31,094 nt of DNA from positions 1-31,094 of the forward strand of contig CALAMG010000005.1 in assembly GCA_937925715.1 (NCBI GenBank), given 5' to 3'. Every line of letters begins with the position of its first letter. Positions within the stretch are counted from its first letter, which is position 1. The DNA is from an uncultured Collinsella sp. (GTDB lineage: Bacteria; Actinomycetota; Coriobacteriia; Coriobacteriales; Coriobacteriaceae). The translations under genes and the position numbers were made by a program. The notes under the pieces are model-generated. The model searched no databases. It saw only the letters and a list, made by a program, of their open reading frames with translations, and was not told the DNA's origin. Positions 8,391 through 16,472 of this stretch are shown here, in pieces.

Positions 8391-8460
8391 TTGGGACGGG
8401 GCTTTTTGACTGGTATGATTGGTGCGACCAATCGAACCAGCTAAAAGAGCCCCGTCCCAA
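8391..8460 (+). promoter_or_regulatory. Long nested inverted repeat containing the probable luxS promoter
   Basis: 13 perfect bp at the ends (8391-8403 with 8448-8460) enclose an imperfect stem (8404-8414 with 8436-8447) and a perfect inner hairpin, ATTGGT-GCG-ACCAAT (8418-8432). Within it, TTGGGA (8391-8396) and an extended -10, TGGTATGAT (8411-8419), are spaced 17 bp apart and would start luxS transcription near 8426. The full stem can form only in read-through RNA from the ribokinase operon, where it could act as a terminator, though only TTT follows. The double role is inference. Confidence 0.5.
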
Positions 8461-8483
8461 TTTGACTATCGAGAGGATCTGCC

Positions 8484-8972
8484 ATGGAGCGCATCGCCAG
8501 CTTTTCCGTTGACCATCTGTTGCTTGAGCCCGGCGTGTATGTGAGCCGCATCGACCGCGATCCGGCGACCGGGGCCGCCGTCACCACCTTTGACCTGCGC
8601 CTGACCACGCCCAACAAGGAGCCGGTCATGAACACGGCCGAGTGCCACACCATCGAGCACCTGGGCGCGACGTTCCTTCGCAATCATGCCGAGTGGTCGG
8701 GCCGCATTGTCTACTTTGGCCCCATGGGCTGCCGCACGGGCTTTTACCTGGTTGTGTTTGGCGAGGTGACGAGCGAGGAGATCCTGCCGCTCGTGCGCGA
8801 GCTGTTCGAGTTTGTCGCCGGCTTTGAGGGCGATGTCCCCGGTGCCGCTCCCGAGGAGTGCGGTAACTACCTGGACCAGAACCTCCCCATGGCCAACTGG
8901 CTTGCGCGCCGCTACCTCGACCGCGACCTGGCCGATATCGACGAGAAGCACCTGCACTATCAGCAGGCGTAA
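8484..8972 (+). CDS. luxS: S-ribosylhomocysteine lyase LuxS
   Basis: A 162-residue cytosolic metalloenzyme that cleaves S-ribosylhomocysteine to homocysteine and DPD, the precursor of autoinducer-2. The metal ligands are visible: HTIEH gives His55 and His59, and the third ligand is Cys126 in PEECGNYL. The catalytic Cys83 sits in GCRTGFYL. Length is that of the family. The start has GAGAGGA upstream. It sits between nucleoside/ribose salvage genes and a strong terminator, probably as a single gene with its own promoter. Whether this organism uses AI-2 as a signal or only recycles the methyl cycle cannot be judged from the gene alone. Confidence 0.97.
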   Translation: MERIASFSVDHLLLEPGVYVSRIDRDPATGAAVTTFDLRLTTPNKEPVMNTAECHTIEHLGATFLRNHAEWSGRIVYFGPMGCRTGFYLVVFGEVTSEEILPLVRELFEFVAGFEGDVPGAAPEECGNYLDQNLPMANWLARRYLDRDLADIDEKHLHYQQA

Positions 8973-9002
8973 GGCTGCTGGCAGGAATAGCGTTTGCGCC
9001 AG

Positions 9003-9034
9003 AAGCGCTCCCGCTCTTTGCGGAGCGCTTTTTT
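9003..9034 (+). terminator. Rho-independent terminator after luxS
   Basis: A perfect 9-bp stem, AAGCGCTCC (9003-9011) with GGAGCGCTT (9022-9030), followed by TTTT. Confidence 0.9.
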
Positions 9035-9107
9035 ATACCGAGTGCTCAAAACAGAATGAGATTGTTCTAGAATGTTCATACTGTCACACAAACGAACAGG
9101 AGCGAAC

Positions 9108-9752
9108 ATGCATATCTACTCTGTCTCTGATTCCGAGTTCAAGTCCTATGGCAACGTTTGGGATGACGTTCCGTCTGAGCTCACGTCGCCCGTGCTCGAG
9201 GCGCTCTCTGCCACGCCCATCCCCGAGGGCAGCAAGTACGTTGCAAGTGCGCCGGAGCTCGAGGGCGTCAAGGATGCCGATAAACTGGGCTTTCTCATGT
9301 TTGGTGGCCGTCCCTTCCAGCTCGGCTGGTGCAACGGCCACAACACGCGTCTCAACTGCCTGGAGTACCACCGCGCGAGTGAGTTCAACCTGGGCGCGCG
9401 CGACTTTATCCTGCTCGTGGCGCATCGCTGGGAGATCGAGGACGGCAAGCTCGATACCGCGTGCGTCAAGGCGTTCCGCGTGCCGGCGGGCAAGGTTGTC
9501 GAGGTTTTCAACACCACGCTCCACTACACGCCGTGCATGGTCGACGACGGTGGCTTCCAGGTGATGGTGGCGCTTCCCGCCGGCACCAACGGCCCGCGCC
9601 CCGAGGCCGCAACCGACATGCCTACCGCCGGTGACAGCTACTGCTACTGGAAGGCCGACAAGTGGGTTCTCTGCCATGCTGACAGCCCCAAGGCTGCCGA
9701 GGGCGGCTACGTAGGCCTCATTGGCAAGAACCTCGACATCGCCTGCGACTAG
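9108..9752 (+). CDS. DUF4867 family protein (cupin-like, function unknown)
   Basis: A soluble 214-residue protein with no signal peptide or membrane segment. The sequence (SVSDSEFKSYG near the start; FGGRPFQLGWCNGHNTRLNCLEYHRASEFN in the first half, cited here in part as HNTRLNCLEYHR; FNTTLHYTPC later) matches what I recall of the DUF4867 family. That family has a cupin-like feel with repeated His residues that could bind metal, and it is often found near sugar-catabolism genes. ATG 9108 is preferred because CAGGAG lies just upstream; the longer frame from 9072 has no site. The 3' end of this gene is repeated, in damaged form, at 11115-11173 beyond the ATPase. Biochemical role unknown. Confidence 0.75.
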   Translation: MHIYSVSDSEFKSYGNVWDDVPSELTSPVLEALSATPIPEGSKYVASAPELEGVKDADKLGFLMFGGRPFQLGWCNGHNTRLNCLEYHRASEFNLGARDFILLVAHRWEIEDGKLDTACVKAFRVPAGKVVEVFNTTLHYTPCMVDDGGFQVMVALPAGTNGPRPEAATDMPTAGDSYCYWKADKWVLCHADSPKAAEGGYVGLIGKNLDIACD

Positions 9753-9946
9753 AATCTTCTGTCTCGATATGTAACATCTGGCGGGCCAAATCGTCTCTAC
9801 CTGTTACAGATTTAGACAAACTGCAGGGGCTGCCCGAAAGATCTCGATCTGTAACACCAGGCCCGGTTTTGACGGCCTAGCTGTTACAGATCGAGACAAA
9901 ACGGGCCCAAACCACCACAAAGGTGCCTGTCCCCATTGCGGTGGCT
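9693..9946. repeat. Direct repeat copy A (~250 bp) with two palindromes
   Basis: It begins in the last ~20 codons of the DUF4867 gene and runs to within a few bases of the ATPase stop codon. It contains two imperfect palindromes: 9760-9776 with 9802-9818, and 9842-9856 with 9882-9898. Both are built on TCTCGATCTGTAACA and its reverse complement. It ends with an ACCACCACAAAGGTGCC-type tail. Copy B lies at 11115-11366 in the same orientation. Confidence 0.85.
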
Positions 9947-9948
9947 GC

Positions 9949-11055
9949 CTAGAGTTGGCTGCGCAGATAGTCAGCCATATATGGAACGGCGAAACGCACG
10001 TAACCGCGGCGCGCCTGTTCGATTACGCCGGCGTCGATGAGGCGCCGGCGATACTTTTGCGCATAGTCGGGTGTGACTGACATACGTTTCGCTACATCGG
10101 AAATGCGCGAAACGGCGTCTTCGTCATCAGTCATTGCGTCGAGAAACGCGACGTCTTGGTCCGATAGCGCGGCGAGCGTCGTTTCACAAACATCGTTTTC
10201 GAAATCGGCTTTTGACGCTTCGATAGCTCCGTCGACTTGCTCTGGCGTTACGTGTTCTCCTGTCTTGCAGCGATTGCCGATGTTATAGCCGATGAGCTGC
10301 AGCATATAGGGCGAGCCTTGGGTTGCGCGAGCGGCACGGAGGCGAAGATCGCCTGGAATATCAAGGTCGAGCTCTTCGAAAGCCCGCTGATAATAGGCAT
10401 CGACATCTCCGACTGAAAGCGGTTCGAGCGTGACCTTGCGAGCGCGGTTGAGAAATGTCAGCACGCGGTCATTGAGCGTTGCACAGACGGCTCCCGGGAG
10501 ACCTGCCATAACAAGCGCGACGTTGAGTCCCTCACCGACCAGCTCTTGATAGGCGGTGACGAGCTGTCTAATCTCAGGTGAATTAGCTTGGAGCTCATCG
10601 ATAAGGATGAGGATGCCGTGCCCCTGCTCGGTCAGCTTGCGCGCCAGCTGCGTGAGTTTGAACTGGAAACTCTTGGTCTCCTGCACATCGCGTGTGAACT
10701 CGAGACCGGCTGAGAAGCCGAAGACGCTCAAGCTACCGCCAGAAAGTTTGGGGAGATGACGCTTGCTGACATAAGGCTCGCCTGCTTCTTGGATTTTTTC
10801 AACAATGCGCTCAAGCATATCTTCGGAGGCTACGGTGGGTGTGGCGACAACAAAACCGAGCTTGCGTGCGCGGTCGGCAAGTTCCCACAGAAGAACCGTC
10901 TTGCCGCTGCCTCGCTGGCCGAGCATGAGCATGGCTCGGTCTCGATTGCCCGGCTCCTGCTCAAGACCGGAGATGAATGTCGAAATCACGTTCCCGCGAC
11001 CCACCAGATAGGACGGGCGATTTCCAAATGAGGGGGAGAAGATGGTTTCAGTCAT
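9949..11055 (-). CDS. AAA+ ATPase with C-terminal winged helix (Orc/Cdc6-like, AAA_16 type)
   Basis: A 368-residue predicted P-loop ATPase. Walker A is GQRGSGKT (46-53) and Walker B is ILILIDE ending at Asp153-Glu154. A lid region follows (ATQGSPYMLQLIGYN), and a C-terminal winged-helix segment (ISDVAKRMSVTPDYAQKYRR, then a Gly-Tyr wing) suggests DNA binding. This layout is shared by archaeal-type ATPases and Orc1/Cdc6-like proteins found as orphans in bacteria. There is no partner nuclease or transposase here. The gene is bracketed by two direct repeats, which points to acquisition as a one-gene cargo or to a local duplication. GC is lower than in neighbouring genes. The start has AGGAGA after a long purine-rich tract (11056-11100). 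Function unknown; defence or mobile-element maintenance are options. Confidence 0.8.
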   Translation of the reverse strand: MTETIFSPSFGNRPSYLVGRGNVISTFISGLEQEPGNRDRAMLMLGQRGSGKTVLLWELADRARKLGFVVATPTVASEDMLERIVEKIQEAGEPYVSKRHLPKLSGGSLSVFGFSAGLEFTRDVQETKSFQFKLTQLARKLTEQGHGILILIDELQANSPEIRQLVTAYQELVGEGLNVALVMAGLPGAVCATLNDRVLTFLNRARKVTLEPLSVGDVDAYYQRAFEELDLDIPGDLRLRAARATQGSPYMLQLIGYNIGNRCKTGEHVTPEQVDGAIEASKADFENDVCETTLAALSDQDVAFLDAMTDDEDAVSRISDVAKRMSVTPDYAQKYRRRLIDAGVIEQARRGYVRFAVPYMADYLRSQL

Positions 11056-11114
11056 AAGTCTCCTTTCCTTTTTTTCCTATTTTTTCCTTTCTTTCCTATT
11101 CAGTCAAATGAATT

Positions 11115-11366
11115 GCTGAGCGAAGGCGGTTACGTAGGCCTCGTCGGCAAAACCTCGACATCACCTGCGACTAGAATCTTCTGTCTCGATCTGTAACATC
11201 TAGCGGGCTAAATCGTCTCTACCTGTTACAGATCGAGACAAACTGCAGGGACAGACCGAACAATCTCAATCTGTAACGCCAAGCCCGGTTTTGGCGGTCT
11301 ACCTGTTACAGATCGAGACAAAACGGGCCCAAGCCACCACAAAGGTGCCTGTCCCCATTGTGGTGG
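11115..11366. repeat. Direct repeat copy B with frameshifted DUF4867 3'-end remnant
   Basis: The counterpart of copy A in the same orientation. The first ~59 bp (11115-11173) match the end of the DUF4867 gene including its TAG, but GGCAAGAACC of the intact gene reads GGCAAAACC here, a one-base loss that breaks the frame. Two palindromes follow: 11182-11198 with 11224-11240, and 11264-11278 with 11304-11318. The rest of this 464-bp gap holds the ATPase leader (11056-11100) and the GH1 promoter. Confidence 0.85.
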
Positions 11367-11454
11367 TGTAGGGCGGCGGTATCAAAAAGTGTCAGGCGGG
11401 GGCGGCTGCCGGGCCGCCGTGTGCGAAAAGAAGTGTCGGCCTGCGTCGCTGTCG

Positions 11455-11483
11455 TTGAGCGAGGCCCCATTTGCGGGGATACT
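11455..11483 (+). promoter_or_regulatory. Probable promoter of the GH1 gene
   Basis: TTGAGC (11455-11460) and GATACT (11478-11483) are spaced by 17 bp, 37 bp before the start codon. A GGCGGC/GCCGCC hairpin lies upstream at 11401-11418. No catabolite-control or antiterminator site was recognised. Confidence 0.45.
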
Positions 11484-11519
11484 AAAAACACGACAAACAG
11501 CGTGCGAAAGGATTGATGC

Positions 11520-12950
11520 ATGGCTTTCCGTAATGACTTCCTGTGGGGCGGCGCGACGGCTGCCAACCAGTGCGAGGGCGCCTACAACGTGGACGGCCGC
11601 GGCCTGGCCAACGTGGATGTGGCTCCGCACGGCCCCGAGCGCTATGCGGTGGTCTCCGGCCAGCGCAAGATGCTCGACTTCGAGGACGGCTATTACTATC
11701 CCGCGCAGACCGGCATCGATTTCTACCACCACTACAAAGAGGACATCGCTCTCTTTGCCGAGATGGGCTTTAAGACCTTCCGCATGAGCCTGGCGTGGAC
11801 CCGCATCTTCCCCAACGGTGACGAGGCCGAGCCCAACGAGGCTGGCCTGGCCTTCTACGAGGACGTATTCCGCGAGTGCCAGGCGCACGGCATCGAGCCG
11901 CTCGTGACCATCACGCACTTCGACTGCCCGATTCACCTCATCAAGGAGTACGGCGGCTGGCGCAACCGCAAGCTCATCGACTTCTACAAGAACCTCGCAA
12001 CCACGATCTTCACCCGTTACAAAGGTCTGGTGAAGTACTGGCTCACCTTCAACGAGATCAATATGATCTTGCACCTGCCGTTTATGGGTGCCGGTCTGGT
12101 CTTTGAGGAGGGCGAGAACAAGGAGGCCGTCGAGTACCTGGCCGCCCACAACGAGCTCGTCGCCAGCGCTTGGGCAACCAAGATCGCCCACGAGATCGAT
12201 CCTGAGATCAAGATCGGCTGCATGCTCGCCGCAGGTAGCTACTATCCCTACAGCTGCCGTCCGGGCGATGTGCGCCAGGCGCAGCTCGATAACCAGGACA
12301 ACTACTTCTTCGTCGACGTCCAGAGCCGCGGCTACTACCCTGCCTATGCCGTCAAGAAGCTCGAGCGCTTGGGCATCGATGTGGGCATGACGGACGAGGA
12401 CCGCGAGATCCTGGCCGCCAACACCGTCGACTTCATCAGCTTTAGCTACTACAGCACCCGCTGCTCTGCCGGTGCCGATAACCCCGATGTCGAGCGCACC
12501 CAGGGCAACGCCTTCGCCGGCGCCAAGAACCCCTACCTGCAGGAGAGCCAGTGGGGCTGGGCCATCGATCCGCTGGGCTTCCGAATCACCCTTAACGACC
12601 TGTACGACCGTTATCAGAAGCCGCTGTTTGTGGTCGAGAACGGTCTGGGCGCCAAGGATGTTGTCGAGGAGGATGGCTCCATCAACGACGACTACCGTAT
12701 CGACTATCTGCGCCAGCATATCGCCGCGATGCGCGATGCGGTGACCGAGGACGGCGTTGACTTGCTGGGCTACACCACCTGGGGCCCGATCGACCTGGTG
12801 TCTGCCGGCACAGGCGAGATGTCCAAGCGCTACGGCTTTATCTATGTCGACCGCGATGATGCGGGCAACGGCACCCTCAAGCGTTCCAAGAAGAAGAGCT
12901 TCGACTGGTACAAGAAGGTTATTGCTTCTAATGGTGAGGACCTGTCCTAA
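11520..12950 (+). CDS. 6-phospho-beta-glucosidase (glycoside hydrolase family 1)
   Basis: A 476-residue cytosolic GH1 enzyme. The N-terminal FLWGGATAANQCEGAY is the family signature. The acid/base Glu179 is in TFNEIN, and the nucleophile Glu373 is in FVVENGLG. S428, K436 and Y438 (within SAGTGEMSKRYGF) resemble the phosphate-binding Ser-Lys-Tyr set of 6-phospho-glycosidases, so a PTS-imported beta-glucoside phosphate (cellobiose-, arbutin- or salicin-type) is the likely substrate. AAAGGA precedes ATG 11520. No EIIBC permease or regulator gene is adjacent, so the sugar must enter through a PTS encoded elsewhere; an EIIA-Glc-like gene is present at 29590. Confidence 0.93.
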   Translation: MAFRNDFLWGGATAANQCEGAYNVDGRGLANVDVAPHGPERYAVVSGQRKMLDFEDGYYYPAQTGIDFYHHYKEDIALFAEMGFKTFRMSLAWTRIFPNGDEAEPNEAGLAFYEDVFRECQAHGIEPLVTITHFDCPIHLIKEYGGWRNRKLIDFYKNLATTIFTRYKGLVKYWLTFNEINMILHLPFMGAGLVFEEGENKEAVEYLAAHNELVASAWATKIAHEIDPEIKIGCMLAAGSYYPYSCRPGDVRQAQLDNQDNYFFVDVQSRGYYPAYAVKKLERLGIDVGMTDEDREILAANTVDFISFSYYSTRCSAGADNPDVERTQGNAFAGAKNPYLQESQWGWAIDPLGFRITLNDLYDRYQKPLFVVENGLGAKDVVEEDGSINDDYRIDYLRQHIAAMRDAVTEDGVDLLGYTTWGPIDLVSAGTGEMSKRYGFIYVDRDDAGNGTLKRSKKKSFDWYKKVIASNGEDLS

Positions 12951-12951
12951 G

Positions 12952-13021
12952 GAAGTTGAGACACTCAACTTCAGAGTCTCCTAACCGAGTCGCCCGGCGA
13001 GCAGTTAATGCTCGCCGGGCG
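12952..13021 (+). terminator. Tandem hairpins after the GH1 gene
   Basis: Two perfect hairpins: GAAGTTGAG-ACA-CTCAACTTC (12952-12972), and a 13-bp GC-rich stem 12991-13003 with 13009-13021. Neither is followed by a T-run, so termination may be Rho-assisted or the hairpins may protect the mRNA 3' end. Confidence 0.6.
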
Positions 13022-13092
13022 CCTTGCCGTCTGCGGATTTTGGGACATGCGGCCCGCTTTTTCGACCCATCTGTCGGTACACTTAAAGCACT

Positions 13093-14976
13093 ATGGGTAC
13101 CCGCGAGCGACATATCGGCCACGCGGCCGCCCGATCCGCTCCCGTGGCGGATCCCAGGGGCGGCAGGCTCTTCGCCATGCCGCGACTCCTTGTTGGCATA
13201 ACATATCAGGTGTACCGCCACCGCGTCTTTGCTATCGCCGGTGTCATCACCGCGCTGTTCCTCATGCTTTTGGCGGTCTTGCCGTCGCTGTTCGCCTTCG
13301 ACCCCAAACTTTCTAACGCCGTGCCCGCCCATAGCGAGGTGTCCGAAGAGGTCGTGGATGCGCTCGTCCATTCGAGCTCTCTCCCGCTGCTTGTCGCCGC
13401 AATAGTATTTTCAATTTGGGGCGTATCGGTCTATCTGCGCTGTTTGGACTATGTGCTGCGCCGCCGCCTTGTTGCCGTCGCCACCATCTGCGCCCTGTGG
13501 ATGATCGAAGTCATTCTCAAGTACAAGTCGTTCACGCCGTTCTATGCCACCGTGCTGTGGTACCTGTACTACGTGCCCATGACGCTCATTCCGCTGCTCT
13601 ACCAGTTGTGTGGTTTGCGCCTTGCGGGCCTGGAGCAACACCGCCTGGGTCGCCGCTACTGTGCTGCGCTGTGGATTGTGGCTATCCTGCTTATCGGATT
13701 TGTTCTCACCAACGATTTTCACCAGCAGGTCTTCCACTTTGACCGTACAAGCGACACCTGGAGCAACGATTACACGTACGGCTGGGGTTATTTCGCTGTC
13801 TTAGTGTGGACGGCCTTTAACTTTGTGGCCTTTTTTATCCTGGTGGGCCGGTCCTCGTCCTTTCGCATCCAACGTTTCTCGGGCACGGCGGCGCTCGTGC
13901 TGCTGGGCGGCGCGTTCTTTGCCATCTCATATGCGTTGCGCGTGCCCTGGGCATGGAGGCTCAACTTTTCGCTCATCTATTGCGTCTTGTGCGTGGTGGC
14001 GATGGAAATCTGTCTCGATTGCGGTGTCATTCCGTCATATCACGACATCGCCGGCATCTTCGACACCTTGCCGCTTGACCTCAAAGTTCTAACGCGCGAC
14101 CTGCAGGAGGTCTATGCCACGCCGGTGTCAAAGCCAATGCCGGCGGGCGTGTGCGAAGAGCTGCGAGCCCAGGAACACGGGCATGCCCATGCCTTTGCCG
14201 TGGCGTCCGATCCCGATGTGATGTACCGTGCCTTTCCACTGCTGGGCGGATCGGCCCTGCTCGCCCAAGACGTGTCGGAGCTCAACGAGCTTAACCGTGA
14301 ACTGGCACATCGTCGCATGGAACTGCAGCGTCAAAATGAGCTGCTCGCCGCCGACTACGACCTTAAGACGCATTTGGCAGATCAAGAGGCCGAGACCTTG
14401 CTGGTCCAAGACGTGGATCAAGCGCTTGCCCGCGCGCTCGAAGGGATGTACGACCTGCTGAGCTCGCTGCCGCCGTTGACCGACGAAGTGTCTTCGCACG
14501 AGCGTTACCGCATGCTGCAGCGCGCCAAGATGCTCGTCGCCTATTGCAAGCGCAAGGGGTCACTCACGTTGGCGCAGCACGGGGAGAGCGGCTTTGATCG
14601 CGACCGCATTCAGCTCATTGCCAACGAGCTCGCAAGCGACCTGCGCACCATCGATATCGATTGCGCCTCGATTATCGCCATACGGCGCCCGATGCACGTC
14701 AGTACAGTAAGCGCCCTGTACGACTGCGTGTATGACTTTGCGTTTTTTGCCTACACCACCGACCATCCGGCGCTTATGTATCACTTGGGCGACCATGACC
14801 GGTGCAGTGTCGAGCTGCGTGCCACGCTTTTTTCCAACGATGATGAAGATCTTTCGCAGACGCCCGCTGCGCAAGAGCTCGAAAGCGCTCTGCAAGGGCG
14901 CAACGTGGCATACCGCCTTGAGGGCGAACCCGGCCAGTTGCGTATGATCGTGTTGATGCCGCGGGCGGGTGAGTGA
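13093..14976 (+). CDS. 7TM-type membrane sensor with degenerate kinase-like C-terminus
   Basis: A 627-residue protein with about eight N-terminal helices (residues 30-310) resembling the 7TM histidine-kinase N-terminal region. A coiled coil follows near 395-445 (ELNRELAHRRMELQRQNEL), then a C-terminal domain shaped like a kinase core. I see neither a phospho-acceptor His motif of the HisKA type nor clear N, G1 or G2 boxes, so it may be a pseudokinase or sensory partner of the kinase encoded next. ATG 13093 has no clear Shine-Dalgarno; TACACT at 13078-13083 could be a -10, which would make the mRNA nearly leaderless. ATG 13177 is the alternative start. The stop overlaps the next gene's region, indicating translational coupling. 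Confidence 0.78.
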   Translation: MGTRERHIGHAAARSAPVADPRGGRLFAMPRLLVGITYQVYRHRVFAIAGVITALFLMLLAVLPSLFAFDPKLSNAVPAHSEVSEEVVDALVHSSSLPLLVAAIVFSIWGVSVYLRCLDYVLRRRLVAVATICALWMIEVILKYKSFTPFYATVLWYLYYVPMTLIPLLYQLCGLRLAGLEQHRLGRRYCAALWIVAILLIGFVLTNDFHQQVFHFDRTSDTWSNDYTYGWGYFAVLVWTAFNFVAFFILVGRSSSFRIQRFSGTAALVLLGGAFFAISYALRVPWAWRLNFSLIYCVLCVVAMEICLDCGVIPSYHDIAGIFDTLPLDLKVLTRDLQEVYATPVSKPMPAGVCEELRAQEHGHAHAFAVASDPDVMYRAFPLLGGSALLAQDVSELNELNRELAHRRMELQRQNELLAADYDLKTHLADQEAETLLVQDVDQALARALEGMYDLLSSLPPLTDEVSSHERYRMLQRAKMLVAYCKRKGSLTLAQHGESGFDRDRIQLIANELASDLRTIDIDCASIIAIRRPMHVSTVSALYDCVYDFAFFAYTTDHPALMYHLGDHDRCSVELRATLFSNDDEDLSQTPAAQELESALQGRNVAYRLEGEPGQLRMIVLMPRAGE

Positions 14977-14978
14977 CG

Positions 14979-16472
14979 ATGCAGATTTCGCTCATCCTTC
15001 CCCAAATCGTTGCACTCGATATTGTCTTTGCCCTGGCTGCGTGCCTGCAGACGATCCACGTTCCGCTCATCGCATCGCGCCGCTCGTCCTATAACCGTAA
15101 GGCGGTTTGCACCTACGAGGCGAGCCTCGTGCTTCACCTGGTGGTTTCGGCGCTTGTCCTGTTCGCGTCGTCTGGCTCGTATCTGGTGGCGCCGCTTGAC
15201 GTTTGCGCCAGGGCAATGGGCGGAGCGCTGTGGCTCAATGCCGCAATCTTTGCCTATGGCGTGGTGCTTATGGTGCGCTATCGTCGCCCCGTCATGCTGG
15301 TCGAGCTGCTGCTTGTTGTCGCCGTGACGCCGCCGGTGGTTTTTGCCATGGGCTCGGCGTGGACCGTTGTCCTTATCGCAGAGGGAGCGTTTTTCCTGTT
15401 CCGTTCCATCGCGGCGCTCTTGATGGACGTCCGTAACCGCCAGGAGGATATCACCGCGTTCTCGACGATCGAGACCATCAACGTGATTCCCGTGGGCATC
15501 CTGTATCTGGACCCGAGGGGCCGTCCGCTGCTCATGAACCGCTGCATGCGCAAAAACCTGGTGGAACTTCATATGCCCACCGATCTAGGTGACATGAGCG
15601 GCACATGGAACGACCTGCGCAAACTTAGCATGCAAATGCCCGAAAGCAGTAGGAACCGCGTGCGGATTAACTTGGACCGTTTTGGTGAGGCTCGCGCGGT
15701 GATCGAGATTTCTCCCGCCGAGATTCGCCTATTTGTGCACGACGAGGTTATGGTTTCGGGCCGCCTCTTTGAGCGCATTATCGGACTGGACGTGACGGAA
15801 TACGCACACGCCTACGACCGCTTGGCGCAAGCAAACCACCTGCTTGAGCTTGCGGGCCAAGAGCTCCAGTCCCAGATCGAAGAAGTTAAAAAGGTTGCCG
15901 ACAATGCGGCCTACCTACGTATGCGAGCCCGCGTTCACGATGTGATCGGGCAGCGCCTGTCCATTCTCCATCGTTATCTGGAGGAAGGGCGCCTGGATGA
16001 CGAGTCACTCGAGCAGATCGACCCGCTGCTGCGCTCAATCGCTGCCGATCTGCGCAGCGGGGGCGACAGCGAACCGGCAGAGCAACTGGGCGATATCGTC
16101 CATGCCTTTGGCCTGGTGAGCGTGCAGATCGATGTGGAGGGCGAGCTGCCAAACGACGCGCGTGTCGCCGCAGCATTTTTGCAGATTATCCGCGAAGCCT
16201 CGACCAATGCCACCAAGCATGCACAGGCCCATCAGGTCCATGTGCGCCTGTGGCAGGAGGGGACAGAAGACGGCGCTGTCGCGCGGATGGTCGTTTCTAA
16301 CGACGGCGCGCCTGCACCCGTATCGTATCGCGAGGGAACGGGTATCCCAGGTATGAGGCATGTCGCACAGAATCTGGGCGGCAGCCTGGAAGTCCACACC
16401 GCCCCGCCCTTCACGCTTACGGTGTCCATCCCGCTCGCCTCCAGCGCCACGGCCCAAAGGAGAAGCTCATGA
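14979..16472 (+). CDS. NarL-type membrane sensor histidine kinase
   Basis: About 497 residues. Six or so hydrophobic segments fill the first 150 residues, a PAS-like stretch (INVIPVGILYLDPRGRPLL) follows, then a HisKA_3-like dimerisation helix with the predicted phospho-acceptor in RVHDVIGQRLSILHR at about residue 320. A HATPase domain has an N-box (EASTNATKHAQAHQ) and a G-box (GTGIPGMRHVAQNLGG). ATG 14979 is preferred, though GTG 14973 overlaps the previous stop and could be used. Its own stop overlaps the response-regulator start by 4 bp. Signal unknown; the membrane-heavy N-terminus suggests an envelope or lipophilic cue. Confidence 0.88.
   Translation: MQISLILPQIVALDIVFALAACLQTIHVPLIASRRSSYNRKAVCTYEASLVLHLVVSALVLFASSGSYLVAPLDVCARAMGGALWLNAAIFAYGVVLMVRYRRPVMLVELLLVVAVTPPVVFAMGSAWTVVLIAEGAFFLFRSIAALLMDVRNRQEDITAFSTIETINVIPVGILYLDPRGRPLLMNRCMRKNLVELHMPTDLGDMSGTWNDLRKLSMQMPESSRNRVRINLDRFGEARAVIEISPAEIRLFVHDEVMVSGRLFERIIGLDVTEYAHAYDRLAQANHLLELAGQELQSQIEEVKKVADNAAYLRMRARVHDVIGQRLSILHRYLEEGRLDDESLEQIDPLLRSIAADLRSGGDSEPAEQLGDIVHAFGLVSVQIDVEGELPNDARVAAAFLQIIREASTNATKHAQAHQVHVRLWQEGTEDGAVARMVVSNDGAPAPVSYREGTGIPGMRHVAQNLGGSLEVHTAPPFTLTVSIPLASSATAQRRSS

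Noticed and set aside
9949..11055. TniB-type transposition ATPase
   Set aside because: No TniA/TniQ partner or transposon ends were seen; kept as an orphan AAA+ ATPase.
11180..11320. CRISPR-like spacing of TGTTACAGATCGAGACA repeats
   Set aside because: The units are paired inverted arms with unequal gaps, not regularly spaced direct repeats, and no cas genes are present.
11382..12968. 528-codon minus-strand frame opposite the GH1 gene
   Set aside because: Shadow frame; the plus-strand product has full GH1 catalytic motifs.
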